Below are positions 33,393-43,050 of a stretch of 64,000 bases of DNA, one piece after another. Below the pieces are notes generated by a model that worked only from the letters and a program-made list of their open reading frames with translations, searched no databases and had not been told where the DNA came from. The position numbers and the translations under genes are program-made. The stretch is from Pelobates cultripes (Eukaryota > Chordata > Amphibia > Anura > Pelobatidae): positions 266,933,201 through 266,997,200 of the forward strand of contig OW240913.1 of assembly GCA_933207985.1 (NCBI GenBank), in the 5' to 3' direction. The stretch's first letter is position 1. The number at the start of each line of letters is the position of its first letter.

Positions 33393-35285
33393 ATGGGCGC
33401 GTCAGAGTCAACGATTTCGGATCCCTTAGGTTGTATGGTAAAGAATTTTAAAAAGGGATTCAAAACATGTGATTTTGGGGTTAAAATGTCTCCTGTACGT
33501 TTGGTCACTTTGTGCACTAGGGAGTGGCCTACTTTGGTTGCGGCATGGCCGCCGCGTGGCAGTTTGGATCCAACCCTGGTACAGCGTGTACACGTGGCTG
33601 TATCAGGTAGGCCTGAACTTTACGGACAGTTTCCATACATTGATTGTTGGAGGCAGGCCGTAAACGACTCGCCAAAATGGATCCGGATATGCCACGAGGA
33701 GCAATGTCGCCTCATGGTGGCCAGGACTTGTTTGTCCACTAGGACTGGTGTTAGGCCCATTTTGGACACGCCCCCTGAGTCCGAGATCCCTTTGCCGCCC
33801 CCTTACTTTCCTTTAAGAGGAAGTGACGCGAATGCAGGAAGTTCTGCACCCCTTCCCCTATTGCCCCCATCCACTTCCGCTTCCTCCTCCAGTACAGAAT
33901 CCACCCCCCCTCGTATTAAAACTCCCCTTCCGGAACCAGGACCAACCCCCATTAGATCTGAATATCCTGATTTGGCGCCACTTCAAACTTCCGGTCAAGC
34001 TTCTTCTAGCTCGGCTCGGAGTATACTATTCACTGACTTTTCCCAAAATCAAGTTCCCACATCCTCATGCCCTATTACCTCTCGACCGGAACCTTTAACT
34101 GACGCCCCTCCACGTAGCCCCATACTAACCCGACAACTGACCGGTACCCAACAATTAAAACATTATCAGATGCCTCTTCGCCTGAATCCTGGGTCAGCCT
34201 ATATCGATGCCGCAGGTCAAATGGCACATGCTGACCCAGTCTTCGTATATGTCCCGTTCACGACTACCGATCTCTTGAATTGGAAGACCCACAATTCCTC
34301 GTACACTGAGAAACCACAAGCTATGACCGATCTGTTCACCTCGATAGTTCAGACACATAACCCGACATGGGCTGATTGCCAGCAGTTATTAATGACATTG
34401 TTCAATAATGAGGAAAGGACAAGGATTAACCAAGCGGCCATTAAGGCGCTAGAGGAGAGAGCCCGTGCTTTAAATCAAGCCAATCCGGCAGCATGGGCCG
34501 CAACACATTACCCTAACACCGATCCTGACTGGAATGTAAATGGCGCAGATATGGCTCAACTTAAAGCCTATAGAGATGCTATAATTGCTGGCATGAAAGC
34601 CGGAGGGAAGAAAGCTATTAACATGTCGAAGACAGTTGAGGTGATTCAGAAAAGTGATGAAGCGCCCAGTGTCTTTTATGACCGATTATTGGAGGCATAC
34701 CGCTTGTATACCCCCTTTAATCCGGAAGACGCTGATAATTCCCGAATGGTAAACTCCGCCTTTGTCAGCCAAGCTTACGGAGATATTAAGCGCAAGCTAC
34801 AGAAATTAGAAGGGTTTGCAGGTATGTCTATCACCCAACTAATGGAGGTAGCGAACAAAGTATATATGAATAGGGAAACAGAAAGTAAGAAAGAGGAAGA
34901 GCGCAAGATGCGTAGAAAGGCAGATATGCTAGCGGTAGCGATCGCAGGCGTAGATAGACGGGGCCCAGATAGAGGCGATGGTAGATGGAATAGGGAGCCT
35001 TTGAGTAGGAATCAGTGCGCGTACTGCAAGGAAGAAGGGCATTGGAGGAACGAGTGTCCGCAAAGAGAGCAGTATGAGAGAGACTTACCCAGGGCAGGTT
35101 ACGGAAACTTTAGAGGCAGAGCGAGAGGTAGAGGAGGCCCCGGAGGGAGTAATGGTAATAGAGGGAGTAATGGGAACAGAGGAAGTGTAAGGGAAGATAG
35201 GTACTATCCAGCAGCGCAAAGGTCCCGCGATAGAGAAGGTAGGGACTTTGTGGGATTGGCTGACACGGTCATGGAGGACTATTGA
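33393..35285 (+). CDS. gag: Gag polyprotein, 630 aa, gammaretrovirus-like
   Basis: Structural polyprotein of the virus particle. I place the start at ATG 33393 because it gives Met-Gly-Ala-Ser, a myristoylation-type start suited to membrane targeting; the frame is open 18 codons further up but has no earlier ATG. Order: matrix at the N-terminus, Pro/Ser-rich linker with a PPPY late-budding motif at 135-138, capsid with a major homology region near 417-436 (around EAPSVFYDRLLEAY), a charged Lys/Glu/Arg helix after the capsid, and nucleocapsid with one CX2CX4HX4C knuckle (542-555, CAYCKEEGHWRNEC) followed by an Arg/Gly-rich tail. One knuckle and PPPY are typical of gammaretroviruses. The frame ends at TGA 35283-35285, with pol in the same frame behind it. 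No internal break is seen. Confidence 0.95.
   Translation: MGASESTISDPLGCMVKNFKKGFKTCDFGVKMSPVRLVTLCTREWPTLVAAWPPRGSLDPTLVQRVHVAVSGRPELYGQFPYIDCWRQAVNDSPKWIRICHEEQCRLMVARTCLSTRTGVRPILDTPPESEIPLPPPYFPLRGSDANAGSSAPLPLLPPSTSASSSSTESTPPRIKTPLPEPGPTPIRSEYPDLAPLQTSGQASSSSARSILFTDFSQNQVPTSSCPITSRPEPLTDAPPRSPILTRQLTGTQQLKHYQMPLRLNPGSAYIDAAGQMAHADPVFVYVPFTTTDLLNWKTHNSSYTEKPQAMTDLFTSIVQTHNPTWADCQQLLMTLFNNEERTRINQAAIKALEERARALNQANPAAWAATHYPNTDPDWNVNGADMAQLKAYRDAIIAGMKAGGKKAINMSKTVEVIQKSDEAPSVFYDRLLEAYRLYTPFNPEDADNSRMVNSAFVSQAYGDIKRKLQKLEGFAGMSITQLMEVANKVYMNRETESKKEEERKMRRKADMLAVAIAGVDRRGPDRGDGRWNREPLSRNQCAYCKEEGHWRNECPQREQYERDLPRAGYGNFRGRARGRGGPGGSNGNRGSNGNRGSVREDRYYPAAQRSRDREGRDFVGLADTVMEDY
35283..35285 (+). 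promoter_or_regulatory. gag stop codon UGA, probable readthrough site
   Basis: The only stop between gag and pol; the reading frame stays open on both sides. Gammaretroviruses reach pol by suppression of a stop between gag and pol, usually UAG with a downstream pseudoknot. Here the stop is UGA followed by U. The sequence just 3' is GC-rich (CCGACCGGGCTCC..., then GGTCGAGCGGAGCC), compatible with a stem, but I have not folded it. Confidence 0.75.
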
Positions 35286-38200
35286 TACCGACCGGGCTCC
35301 ATCCCCCTTGGTCGAGCGGAGCCTATGGTCGATGTATCAATAGGGGGAAAAAGGAGTGCGTTCATGATCGACACTGGTGCTGAACATTCGGTGGTGACTA
35401 ATCAAGTTGCTCCTCCATCTGGAAGAACTATTACTGTAATAGGAGCAACTGGAAGAAGTGCTGAAAACCCGGTTCTTAAAAGTCGACTCTGTACATTGGG
35501 AGGCCACGTAGTAAAACATCAATTCCTTTATATGCCTGAGTGTCCAGTCCAATTGCTGGGACGTGATATGCTATCCAAATTACAAGCGCAGATTACGCTC
35601 CTACCAAATGGAACAACATCCTTAAAGTTTAATGGACCCTCAGGTATTATGACATTGTCCGTACCAAAGGAAGAAGAGTGGCGACTTTATACAGTGTTGA
35701 CTAGCCAAAACCCGAGGAGTGATGAATCCTTATTTAACATACCAGGAGTTTGGGCAGAGAACAACCCACCAGGACTGGCCCGCAATATTCCACCTATTAA
35801 AATCGAACTAAAACTTGGGGTTTATCCAGTAAGCCTGAGACAATATCATATTCCGCAGAAGGCTAAGAAGAACATCCAATCTTATCTGGATAAGTTCATA
35901 CGGTATGGTATCCTAAAATTCTGTACTTCCCCCTGGAACACCCCATTGCTGCCTGTTCAAAAGCCCGGTACAGATGAGTATCGACCTGTGCAGGACTTGA
36001 GAGCAGTCAATGATGCGGTTGTTAGTATACATCCAGTCGTGCCCAATCCATATAACCTGCTTGCTTTAATTCCGGGCGGGGCTACTTACTTTACAGTCTT
36101 AGATCTCAAAGATGCCTTCTTTTGCCTCCGAATTGCCGCAGAAAGCCAATGTATCTTCGCTTTCCAATGGGAAAATGCTGTAACGGGCTCGAAACGCCAA
36201 ATGACCTGGACAAGATTGCCCCAGGGGTTTAAAAATTCACCTACCCTATTTGGTTCAGCTCTAAGTCAAGATCTACTAGATTTCGAGTCTATCCCAGGAG
36301 AGTGTGTATTATTACAATATGTAGATGACTTGTTGATAGCAGCAGTTACAAAGGAAGTATGTCAGCAAGCAACGCACGATCTACTACACATTCTCTGGAA
36401 GGCAGGATACAAGGTGTCAAGAAGGAAGGCTCAGTTGTGTTTGCCAACTGTCAAATATCTGGGATTCCATATCTCTGAAGGTCAAAGAATTATGGGGCCA
36501 GAGAGAAAAGAAGCTGTGTGCCAAATACCGATACCCAGGAATAGAAGACAAGTGCGAGAATTCTTGGGGGCAGCAGGCTTCTGTAGGATATGGATTCCCA
36601 GCTACGCGATACTGGCAAAACCTCTGTATGCAGCTATCAAAGGTACAGAGCACGACCCCTTCTTATGGACTCAAGAACAGCAAACGGCATTCGAAGATGT
36701 GAAGAGGGCTTTGATGAGTGCCCCAGCATTAGGTCTACCTGACCACACACGGCCATTCTACCTGTATGTACATGAGCAAAGAAGAATGGCTGTGGGAGTA
36801 TTGACACAGTACTTGGGATCATGGCAAAGACCTGTTGCCTACATGTCTAAGCAACTGGATGCAGTGGCCAGCGGACTTCCACCTTGTCTAAGAGCTGTAG
36901 CTGCAGCCGCCCTGCTAGTAGCTGAAGCCGATAAACTCACTCTGGGTCAAGAACTTTATGTACGAGTTCCACATGCAGTACAGACGTTGTTGGATTACAA
37001 AGGAAATCATTGGTTTAGTAACAGCCGTATGACAAAGTATCAAGCAATGTTGTGTGAAAACCCAAGAGTGCATTTAGAGACTGTAAATACCTTAAATCCA
37101 GCTACCCTTTTGCCACAACCTACTGAAAGTCAACATGATTGTTTGGAAGTAATGGATGAAGTATTTTCAAGTAGACCAGATCTTCGTGATTTTCCCATCC
37201 AGAACCCTGATGTTCAATATTACACCGACGGCAGTAGTTATGTAAAAGAAGGGATCCGCTATGCAGGATATGCAGTAACAACGATAGACAAGGTGATAGA
37301 AGCTCGGCCACTGGCAAAAGGAACATCAGCACAAAAGGCAGAATTGATAGCACTGACACGAGCGTTACAATTGGCTGAAGGTTTAAGAGTGAACATCTAC
37401 ACGGACTCCAAGTATGCGTTTTTAACCACTCATGCCCACGGAGCTTTGTATAAAGAAAGAGGACTATTGAATTCAGAAGGCAAAGAAATCAAATACGCAG
37501 CTGAGATCCTACAACTATTGGAAGCAGTGTGGGAGCCGAAAGAAGTCGGTATTATACATTGTCGGGCGCATCTGAGAGGAGATGGTGATGTAACCAAAGG
37601 GAATCGGATGGCAGATAGTGCAGCTAAGCGTGCTGCTGAATCAGGAAGACAGGAATATGTGGGGCATATAGCTGCTCTTATACCAACTCCACTGTCTCAA
37701 TGGACTCCAATTTATACAGCTCAAGAAGAGGAGTGGTTAAGGACTGAACCTGGAAAGTATTTGGAGAACAAATGGTATCAGTTAGAAGATGGAAGAATAG
37801 TTATTCCAGCATCACTAGCGGTAGAAATTGTCCAAAACTATCATAACGGGACACATTCTGGGAGAGACAGTACAGAAGAATCTCTCAGAAAACATTTCTA
37901 CATACCAAGATTGTCCAACTTGACTCAGGCCATTGTACGTAGATGTGTAACGTGTGCTAAAAATAATGCAAGACAAGGACCAGTAAAGCCACCAGGAGTC
38001 CAGTTTATGGGGGGACTTCCCATGTCCGATTTACAAATTGACTATACAGTGATGCCTAAATCGGGTGGACATCGCTACCTGCTGGTAGTGGTGTGCACCT
38101 ATTCAGGCTGGGTAGAAGCATGTCCTACTCGTACAGAGAAAGCAGGAGAAGTCGTGAGATTCCTGCTACGAGAAATAATACCCCGATATGGACTACCCTG

Positions 38201-38870
38201 CTCTATAGGATCGGACAATGGTCCAGCTTTTGTTCATCAGTGCCTACAACAATTGACTCATATGCTTGGTATAAAGTGGAGGCTTCATACGGCATATAGA
38301 CCCCAGAGTTCTGGTAAGGTAGAGAGAATGAATAGAACTATTAAGAATCAGTTGGCTAAAATGTGTCAGGAAACCCAACTTAAGTGGAACGTTCTCTTGC
38401 CCATAGCTCTATTGCGAATCCGTAGTACACCTACCAGAAGGATGGGCCTCTCTCCTTTTGAAATCATGTACGGGCGACCACCTCCCGTGCTTGGTAACTT
38501 AAGGGGGGATTTGAGTCAGTTGGGAGAAGGAATTACCCGGCAGCAGGTTGTAGAGTTGGGTAAGACTATGGAGGAGGTACAGAAATGGGTACAAGATAGA
38601 TTACCTGTGAATATTTATCCCCCAATTCATAGTTACCACCCAGGCGACCAAGTGTGGATTAAAGAGTGGAATAATGTGCCGTTAGGGCCCAAGTGGAGAG
38701 GTCCTTATGTTGTTCTTCTGTCTACCCCTACAGCGATAAAAGTAGCCGAAGTGGCTCCGTGGATACATCACTCCAGGGTTAAACCAGCAGCAGCCGATTC
38801 CTGGCAAGTTACAGCAAATCCAGAGAATCCCTGCAAGATCCGGTTAAAACGCACGACTCAGTCGGAGTGA
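35286..38870 (+). CDS. pol: Pol: protease, reverse transcriptase, RNase H, integrase
   Basis: Open for 1194 codons after the gag UGA (first ATG at 35325). Counting from 35286: protease active site DTGA at 29-32 (FMIDTGAEHSVV) with LLGRDML downstream; reverse transcriptase with LPQGFKNSPTLF and catalytic YVDD at 345-348; RNase H from about 640 with Asp 648 in YTDGSS, a Glu in KAELIAL, Asp in YTDSKYA and Asp in RMADSAA; integrase with HHCC zinc domain (H853, H857, C887, C890), and catalytic D919, D977 and E1013, spaced DD35E. A basic C-terminal domain follows (VWIKEWNN...KWRGPYVVLL). All catalytic residues are present and no break is seen. Translation most likely depends on readthrough of the UGA as a Gag-Pol fusion. 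Confidence 0.95.
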   Translation, partial: YRPGSIPLGRAEPMVDVSIGGKRSAFMIDTGAEHSVVTNQVAPPSGRTITVIGATGRSAENPVLKSRLCTLGGHVVKHQFLYMPECPVQLLGRDMLSKLQAQITLLPNGTTSLKFNGPSGIMTLSVPKEEEWRLYTVLTSQNPRSDESLFNIPGVWAENNPPGLARNIPPIKIELKLGVYPVSLRQYHIPQKAKKNIQSYLDKFIRYGILKFCTSPWNTPLLPVQKPGTDEYRPVQDLRAVNDAVVSIHPVVPNPYNLLALIPGGATYFTVLDLKDAFFCLRIAAESQCIFAFQWENAVTGSKRQMTWTRLPQGFKNSPTLFGSALSQDLLDFESIPGECVLLQYVDDLLIAAVTKEVCQQATHDLLHILWKAGYKVSRRKAQLCLPTVKYLGFHISEGQRIMGPERKEAVCQIPIPRNRRQVREFLGAAGFCRIWIPSYAILAKPLYAAIKGTEHDPFLWTQEQQTAFEDVKRALMSAPALGLPDHTRPFYLYVHEQRRMAVGVLTQYLGSWQRPVAYMSKQLDAVASGLPPCLRAVAAAALLVAEADKLTLGQELYVRVPHAVQTLLDYKGNHWFSNSRMTKYQAMLCENPRVHLETVNTLNPATLLPQPTESQHDCLEVMDEVFSSRPDLRDFPIQNPDVQYYTDGSSYVKEGIRYAGYAVTTIDKVIEARPLAKGTSAQKAELIALTRALQLAEGLRVNIYTDSKYAFLTTHAHGALYKERGLLNSEGKEIKYAAEILQLLEAVWEPKEVGIIHCRAHLRGDGDVTKGNRMADSAAKRAAESGRQEYVGHIAALIPTPLSQWTPIYTAQEEEWLRTEPGKYLENKWYQLEDGRIVIPASLAVEIVQNYHNGTHSGRDSTEESLRKHFYIPRLSNLTQAIVRRCVTCAKNNARQGPVKPPGVQFMGGLPMSDLQIDYTVMPKSGGHRYLLVVVCTYSGWVEACPTRTEKAGEVVRFLLREIIPRYGLPCSIGSDNGPAFVHQCLQQLTHMLGIKWRLHTAYRPQSSGKVERMNRTIKNQLAKMCQETQLKWNVLLPIALLRIRSTPTRRMGLSPFEIMYGRPPPVLGNLRGDLSQLGEGITRQQVVELGKTMEEVQKWVQDRLPVNIYPPIHSYHPGDQVWIKEWNNVPLGPKWRGPYVVLLSTPTAIKVAEVAPWIHHSRVKPAAADSWQVTANPENPCKIRLKRTTQSE

Positions 38871-39076
38871 CGAGGAACCTTGTAGATTACAAATTTTATT
38901 GTTTCAGAGACTTGGTAAGTGAGTGAGAAGGCCATAATAAAGCCTGTCCACTCACCAACGAGTGTATAAGTCAGGGAAAGTCTTGAGGGGACCCCTGTGA
39001 AGACGAGCAGAACTCCATTCCCTGCAGCCCTTACATCCTGGAAGCTGAGGTGCCTTCGCACGGACGAAGACTGAGG
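38871..39076 (+). other. pol-env intergenic stretch
   Basis: 206 nt without coding potential separates the pol stop from the env start. Gammaretroviruses usually overlap pol and env, so the gap is unusual. It holds the acceptor/donor pair described separately. Confidence 0.7.
38893..38907 (+). promoter_or_regulatory. candidate env splice acceptor
   Basis: TTTTATTGTTTCAG, AG at 38906-38907, lies in the 206-nt gap between pol and env. Immediately after, GAGACTTG|GTAAGTGAG provides a strong donor (GT at 38914-38915), so a 6-nt exon or a further splicing step is possible. It pairs with the donor at 32339. Confidence 0.6.
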
Positions 39077-41158
39077 ATGACGACGAAAGATGTATTTTTA
39101 ATAATGTTTATTTATGTGTATTTTTATATTCAGGAAGGTAGAGGTACCGACACTCCTAGCTGTGAGGTATGCATTAAGACTACAAGAACAGGTAACCATA
39201 TATCCCAGACCCTAATTTGGCATTCGCAATATGAGTGTAAAGGAGATGTATCAAGATGTAGATACTTAAATATAGAATATAGTGTGTGTCATTTAGGAGT
39301 AGGAGAACCTAAGTGCTTCAGTCCTGAGTATCAACCCCGTACAATTTGGTTGACTCTCAGAAATGGAGATCCTCAGGGGACCCTAATTAATAAGACGGTA
39401 TTAAAATCCGTATATTCTTCAGGTGCTCTGCTATTTGATGCGTGTAAAGCAATATCAAGTGGTAGAAAGCCGTGGAATGTATGTGGGGATCTTAGATGGG
39501 AGAGGACGTATGGGTCTAACGATAAATATATTTGTCCCAGTAGTAAAAATAAATATGTAAGTCCAAGATGCCCAAATAGAGATTATAACTTCTGCCCATA
39601 TTGGTCTTGTGTGGGGTGGGCGACTTGGGGACAGACAGCAGACAAGGACATGATTGTGACTAAGTTGCCTACTGATCCATATTGTAAGTCTATGGAATGC
39701 AATCCAATCCATATACTTATAAATAACCCTGACAAGTTCTTAGATAAATATGGTAATTTATTTGGGTTTCAAATATATGGGACGGGTTTAGACCCTGGGA
39801 CAATATTGTTTATAGGGATAGAGACTGATACGGTAACCTCCCAAACTCATCAAGTATACCATTCCTTTTATGAAGAGATGAGCATAGATAATAAGATCCC
39901 CCATAATGCTAAAAACTTGTTCATTGATTTAGCCGAGAGTATTGCCGGTAGTCTTAATGTTACCAACCGCTATGTGTGTGGAGGTACTAACATGGGAGAC
40001 CAATGGCCTTGGGAAGCAAAGGAGGTAATGTCCGGTTCTGAGGCAGTTGACCAATTAATATCTACACAAGCCGACTATCATATGAGTGTTAGAGGTAAAT
40101 CTGAGTGGAGATTGAAGACCTCCATCATAGGTTATGTTTGCATAGCGAGGAAAGGAATGATGTATAATACTTCTGTAGGAGAATTAACTTGTCTAGGGCA
40201 AAAAGCTTATGATGATGATACAAAGAATACAACTTGGTGGTCGGCTTCAAATGTCTCAGAACCATCTAACCCGTTTGCAAGATATGCCAATTTAAAGGAC
40301 GTATGGTTTGATCTATCCATCACATCTAACTGGAGAGCCCCAGCGAATTTGTACTGGATCTGTGGTAAGAAGGCCTATTCGGAGTTACCACAGGACTGGG
40401 AAGGGGCATGTGTGTTGGGTATGTTGAAACCATCCTTCTTCTTGTTGCCTATTGAAACAGGTGAGACTTTAGGTGTTAAAGTGTATGATGTGAATCATAG
40501 GAAGAAAAGGGGACCCATAGAGATAGGTGCCTGGGAAGATAATGAATGGCCTCCCCAGCGTATTATAGATTATTATGGGCCAGCCACGTGGGCAGAGGAT
40601 GGTACCTTTGGTTATAGAACCCCTATTTATATGCTCAACCGCATTATAAGGTTACAGGCGGTGGTTGAGATCATTACTAACGAGACATCACAAGCGCTCA
40701 ATCTTCTAGCGAAGCATAATACCAGGATGAGGACAGCAGTTTACCAAAATAGATTAGCCTTGGATTATCTTTTGGCAGTAGAGGGAGGTGTATGTGGGAA
40801 GTTTAACCTGAGCAATTGCTGTCTTCAAATAGATGACGAAGGGCAAGCAATAGCTGAGCTTACTAGCCATATGGTTAAACTAGCGCATGTGCCTACTCAG
40901 GTATGGAAAGGGTACAATCCAAGTAGTTGGTTTGGTAGCTGGTATGAGTGGTTTGGAGGGCTTAAGGCAGTGGTAGGTGGAGTCCTACTGATTTTAATGT
41001 TGTGTCTACTCCTGCCGTGTCTTATACCCTTAGTAGTTAGGTCTGTGCAAAGCCTGATAGAAAATATAGCAGAGAGGAAGGCTGCTGCACAGATAATGGC
41101 AATTTATAAATATAAGGCTCTAGATCAGGGAGAACCAATGCAGGAAGACGAGTGTTGA
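39077..41158 (+). CDS. env: Env glycoprotein precursor, 693 aa
   Basis: Surface and transmembrane subunits of the envelope. I start at ATG 39077; the frame extends 9 codons upstream only with a GTG. An N-terminal hydrophobic signal (around VFLIMFIYVYFYI) is followed by a Cys-rich surface subunit with several N-X-S/T sites. A Trp-Ile-Cys-Gly segment (C429) precedes the furin-type site RKKR at 475-478. The transmembrane subunit starts GPIEIGAWEDNEW, charged rather than a hydrophobic fusion peptide, then a heptad-like helical region, and a CX7CC motif (C573, C581, C582), one residue longer than the CX6CC of gamma-type Env. A membrane anchor at about 629-657 and a ~36-residue cytoplasmic tail follow. 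No break is seen. Function in entry is not shown by sequence. Confidence 0.93.
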   Translation: MTTKDVFLIMFIYVYFYIQEGRGTDTPSCEVCIKTTRTGNHISQTLIWHSQYECKGDVSRCRYLNIEYSVCHLGVGEPKCFSPEYQPRTIWLTLRNGDPQGTLINKTVLKSVYSSGALLFDACKAISSGRKPWNVCGDLRWERTYGSNDKYICPSSKNKYVSPRCPNRDYNFCPYWSCVGWATWGQTADKDMIVTKLPTDPYCKSMECNPIHILINNPDKFLDKYGNLFGFQIYGTGLDPGTILFIGIETDTVTSQTHQVYHSFYEEMSIDNKIPHNAKNLFIDLAESIAGSLNVTNRYVCGGTNMGDQWPWEAKEVMSGSEAVDQLISTQADYHMSVRGKSEWRLKTSIIGYVCIARKGMMYNTSVGELTCLGQKAYDDDTKNTTWWSASNVSEPSNPFARYANLKDVWFDLSITSNWRAPANLYWICGKKAYSELPQDWEGACVLGMLKPSFFLLPIETGETLGVKVYDVNHRKKRGPIEIGAWEDNEWPPQRIIDYYGPATWAEDGTFGYRTPIYMLNRIIRLQAVVEIITNETSQALNLLAKHNTRMRTAVYQNRLALDYLLAVEGGVCGKFNLSNCCLQIDDEGQAIAELTSHMVKLAHVPTQVWKGYNPSSWFGSWYEWFGGLKAVVGGVLLILMLCLLLPCLIPLVVRSVQSLIENIAERKAAAQIMAIYKYKALDQGEPMQEDEC

Positions 41159-41276
41159 AGATTCACATCATAGGATAAGTCTGGTCTGGTTCAAAGGTAA
41201 CTTGTGGTGTATGCAAACCAAGGTTAAGTGATGCCTCAAGTAATTGTAAAATATCAAGAGGCATCAAAGGGGGGAA
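41159..41276 (+). promoter_or_regulatory. 3' untranslated stretch with polypurine tract
   Basis: Between env and the 3' LTR. The purine run AAAGGGGGGAA (41266-41276) directly precedes the LTR and is the primer site for plus-strand DNA synthesis. No further open frame (accessory gene) fits here. Confidence 0.85.
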
Positions 41277-41712
41277 TGTGGTGGAATCTCGGTAAAAATA
41301 AATTTAGTAGGCCGAGATTACCACGTGGCATGTGTACGTGCATATGCTGACGTATCGATCAGTTGGTTGCACGAGGCAAGATACGATCAGTAGTGTACGG
41401 AGCATGTGCAAGAATACAGGATGTAGTATTCCCCTCCTCCATTGTGCTGGACAAGCCATGCGGTCAAGCAGGAAGTTAATTCTTATTTGTAATGATTGGT
41501 CAAGAGAATGTGCGGGTGGAGCTTAATATGGGAGGAGTTATGTGCCTATATAGGGAGCCTGCACTATTGTTCAGGGCTCAGAACTTGCTGTATTTTTGGT
41601 GACATTAGTCCCTCTGAGTCCCGATCGGTGATCCAATAAAGAATCTCTTCCTTCCTGAAGAAACCTGTGTCCATCCCTCTGTGCTTTGCTTCCATCAGTT
41701 TCTCCGGTATCA
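41277..41712 (+). repeat. 3' LTR, 436 bp
   Basis: TGTGGTGG...GGTATCA, identical to the 5' LTR except G at 41311. TATATA at 41547-41552 and AATAAA at 41635-41640; the latter would end the viral transcript. The short open frame 41332-41526 is an artefact repeated in both LTRs. Confidence 0.97.
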
Positions 41713-41716
41713 AATC
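41713..41716. repeat. proviral target-site duplication, right (AATC)
   Basis: Matches AATC at 31671-31674, confirming that both LTRs belong to one insertion rather than a recombinant of two. Confidence 0.9.
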
Positions 41717-42796
41717 TAATTAATAGTCCTGTTTACATGACATGTAGCAGTCAGTAAGCAGCATACAAAACAACCATCAGTCTTCTCGCCTTTTAAATAT
41801 GTCCTTTTTTCTGTGCTCTTATCTAGATAAGCTTTAGAGACCCAGCTTCCACCCTGCCTTCTCATTTACCACTAGAGTGGTGTGGTAACATGAGTTGAGT
41901 CCACATGAGCTCTTGAGCCTAAACAGTGATGTCACCTGTGACAGAGCAATATGGTCCTGCAATCACAAACAGCCATATGTTATGTTACTTGTGAAGTCAA
42001 CAGTTTTCCTTTTAAACACTTTTAAATTGAGCAGTAAAGCAGGGGGAGGACGTAGTGTGCATGACAGGAATAGTGTGTTCTCCGCCAGGGCAGTGCATGT
42101 ACTTTGCACATTCTCTGGACAGATTGGGTGGCTGGTAAAAAGCGTGTCATCAGAAGTTCACTCGAGCTCCCCTTGCAAGCCAGGACTCCCTCATCAGTGC
42201 TGTTAGTGCGGAATCTGGTGGTGTTGCTGGAGAGACACTTGCAAAATTCATTTTGGACATACACTTAAACAATGTCAATGTCTTCTACCTGTCAGTCCTT
42301 CCCTTCTTACTAGCAGGCAGAAGCTGACTCCTGGTATGCAGTTAGCCAGAGAAAGAGGAGGATGTAGGGAGTATAGCAGAATATAGGGCATGCCACACGA
42401 TGACAGGAGGATTATTATTATTACTGGCATTGTTGGACTGTTTAGGAGATAGAAGCAGCAAGAGCATTCACAAAGTCCGCTTTAATTTAATTAATTTATA
42501 GCTAACAGTACACAAAAGTTTTGTTGTCATGCATCCTTCCTAAATTCCCATTCTCCGTTCCACTTGCACATTTTAGAGCGCACATGGAGTAGTGAAATTG
42601 TATTACTTTTTTTTAGGCTCCATTACATGGGCATGAGCTTGTAGCTGCAGCTCCACTAGCCCCTCTGTTAATCCAGCATTGCCCCTCACCCTCGACTTAC
42701 TCTCCCCAATGTTGGATGGTAGGGGGGTATGGTTTACAAAGATCCCAGCAGTCCCTAATTAAAAAGACCAATTTGGAAACATGCACTCTTTAACAT
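41717..42796. other. intron, nothing recognised
   Basis: Moderately AT-rich. Open frames 41895-42264 are short and without recognisable domains. Confidence 0.4.
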
Positions 42797-43050
42797 TTAA
42801 GGGACACTCCCAGCACCAAAACAACTTAACATCTAATTTTCAGTTTCAGGAAGAGTGGAGTGCAGCTGGGCAGGGGCGCCGCTGATTGGTTGAGAGTGGA
42901 AAAGGTAAGTTTCTATTCAAGCCAGAAAATCCAGAAGCTGGATGCCGTCGTTTGAAAAACAGTTTAACCCCTTGAGGTAAGAGTGCCTTTGGGGGCTTCC
43001 TGGCACCATAATAACTTATTTTAGATGAAGTTGTTTTGGTGACCCTTTAA
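42797..43050. mobile_element. T2-like MITE
   Basis: TTAA at both ends. Left TTAAGGGACACTCCCAGCACCAAAACAACTT, right GTTGTTTTGGTGACCC then TTAA, so ends are inverted. Interior short and GC-richer. Confidence 0.8.

Larger units (their letters stand above)
31675..41712 (+). mobile_element. full-length endogenous retrovirus (class I, gammaretrovirus-like), 10,038 bp
   Basis: Complete provirus: LTR, tRNA-Gly primer-binding site, 1.26-kb leader, gag, pol, env, polypurine tract, LTR, within a 4-bp duplication. gag, pol and env are open throughout. The two LTRs differ at 1 of 436 positions (A 31709 versus G 41311), so insertion was recent. Domain content (N-terminal Gly, PPPY, one CCHC knuckle, same-frame pol behind a stop codon, class I polymerase) points to the gammaretrovirus-like group; tree placement needs a phylogeny. 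It lies antisense to the transporter gene, inside its inferred first intron. Orientation opposite to the host gene is the arrangement most often tolerated in introns. Confidence 0.97.

Noticed and set aside
42022..42264. Overlapping frames on both strands near 42 kb
   Set aside because: No recognisable domain and no match between the strands beyond chance openness.
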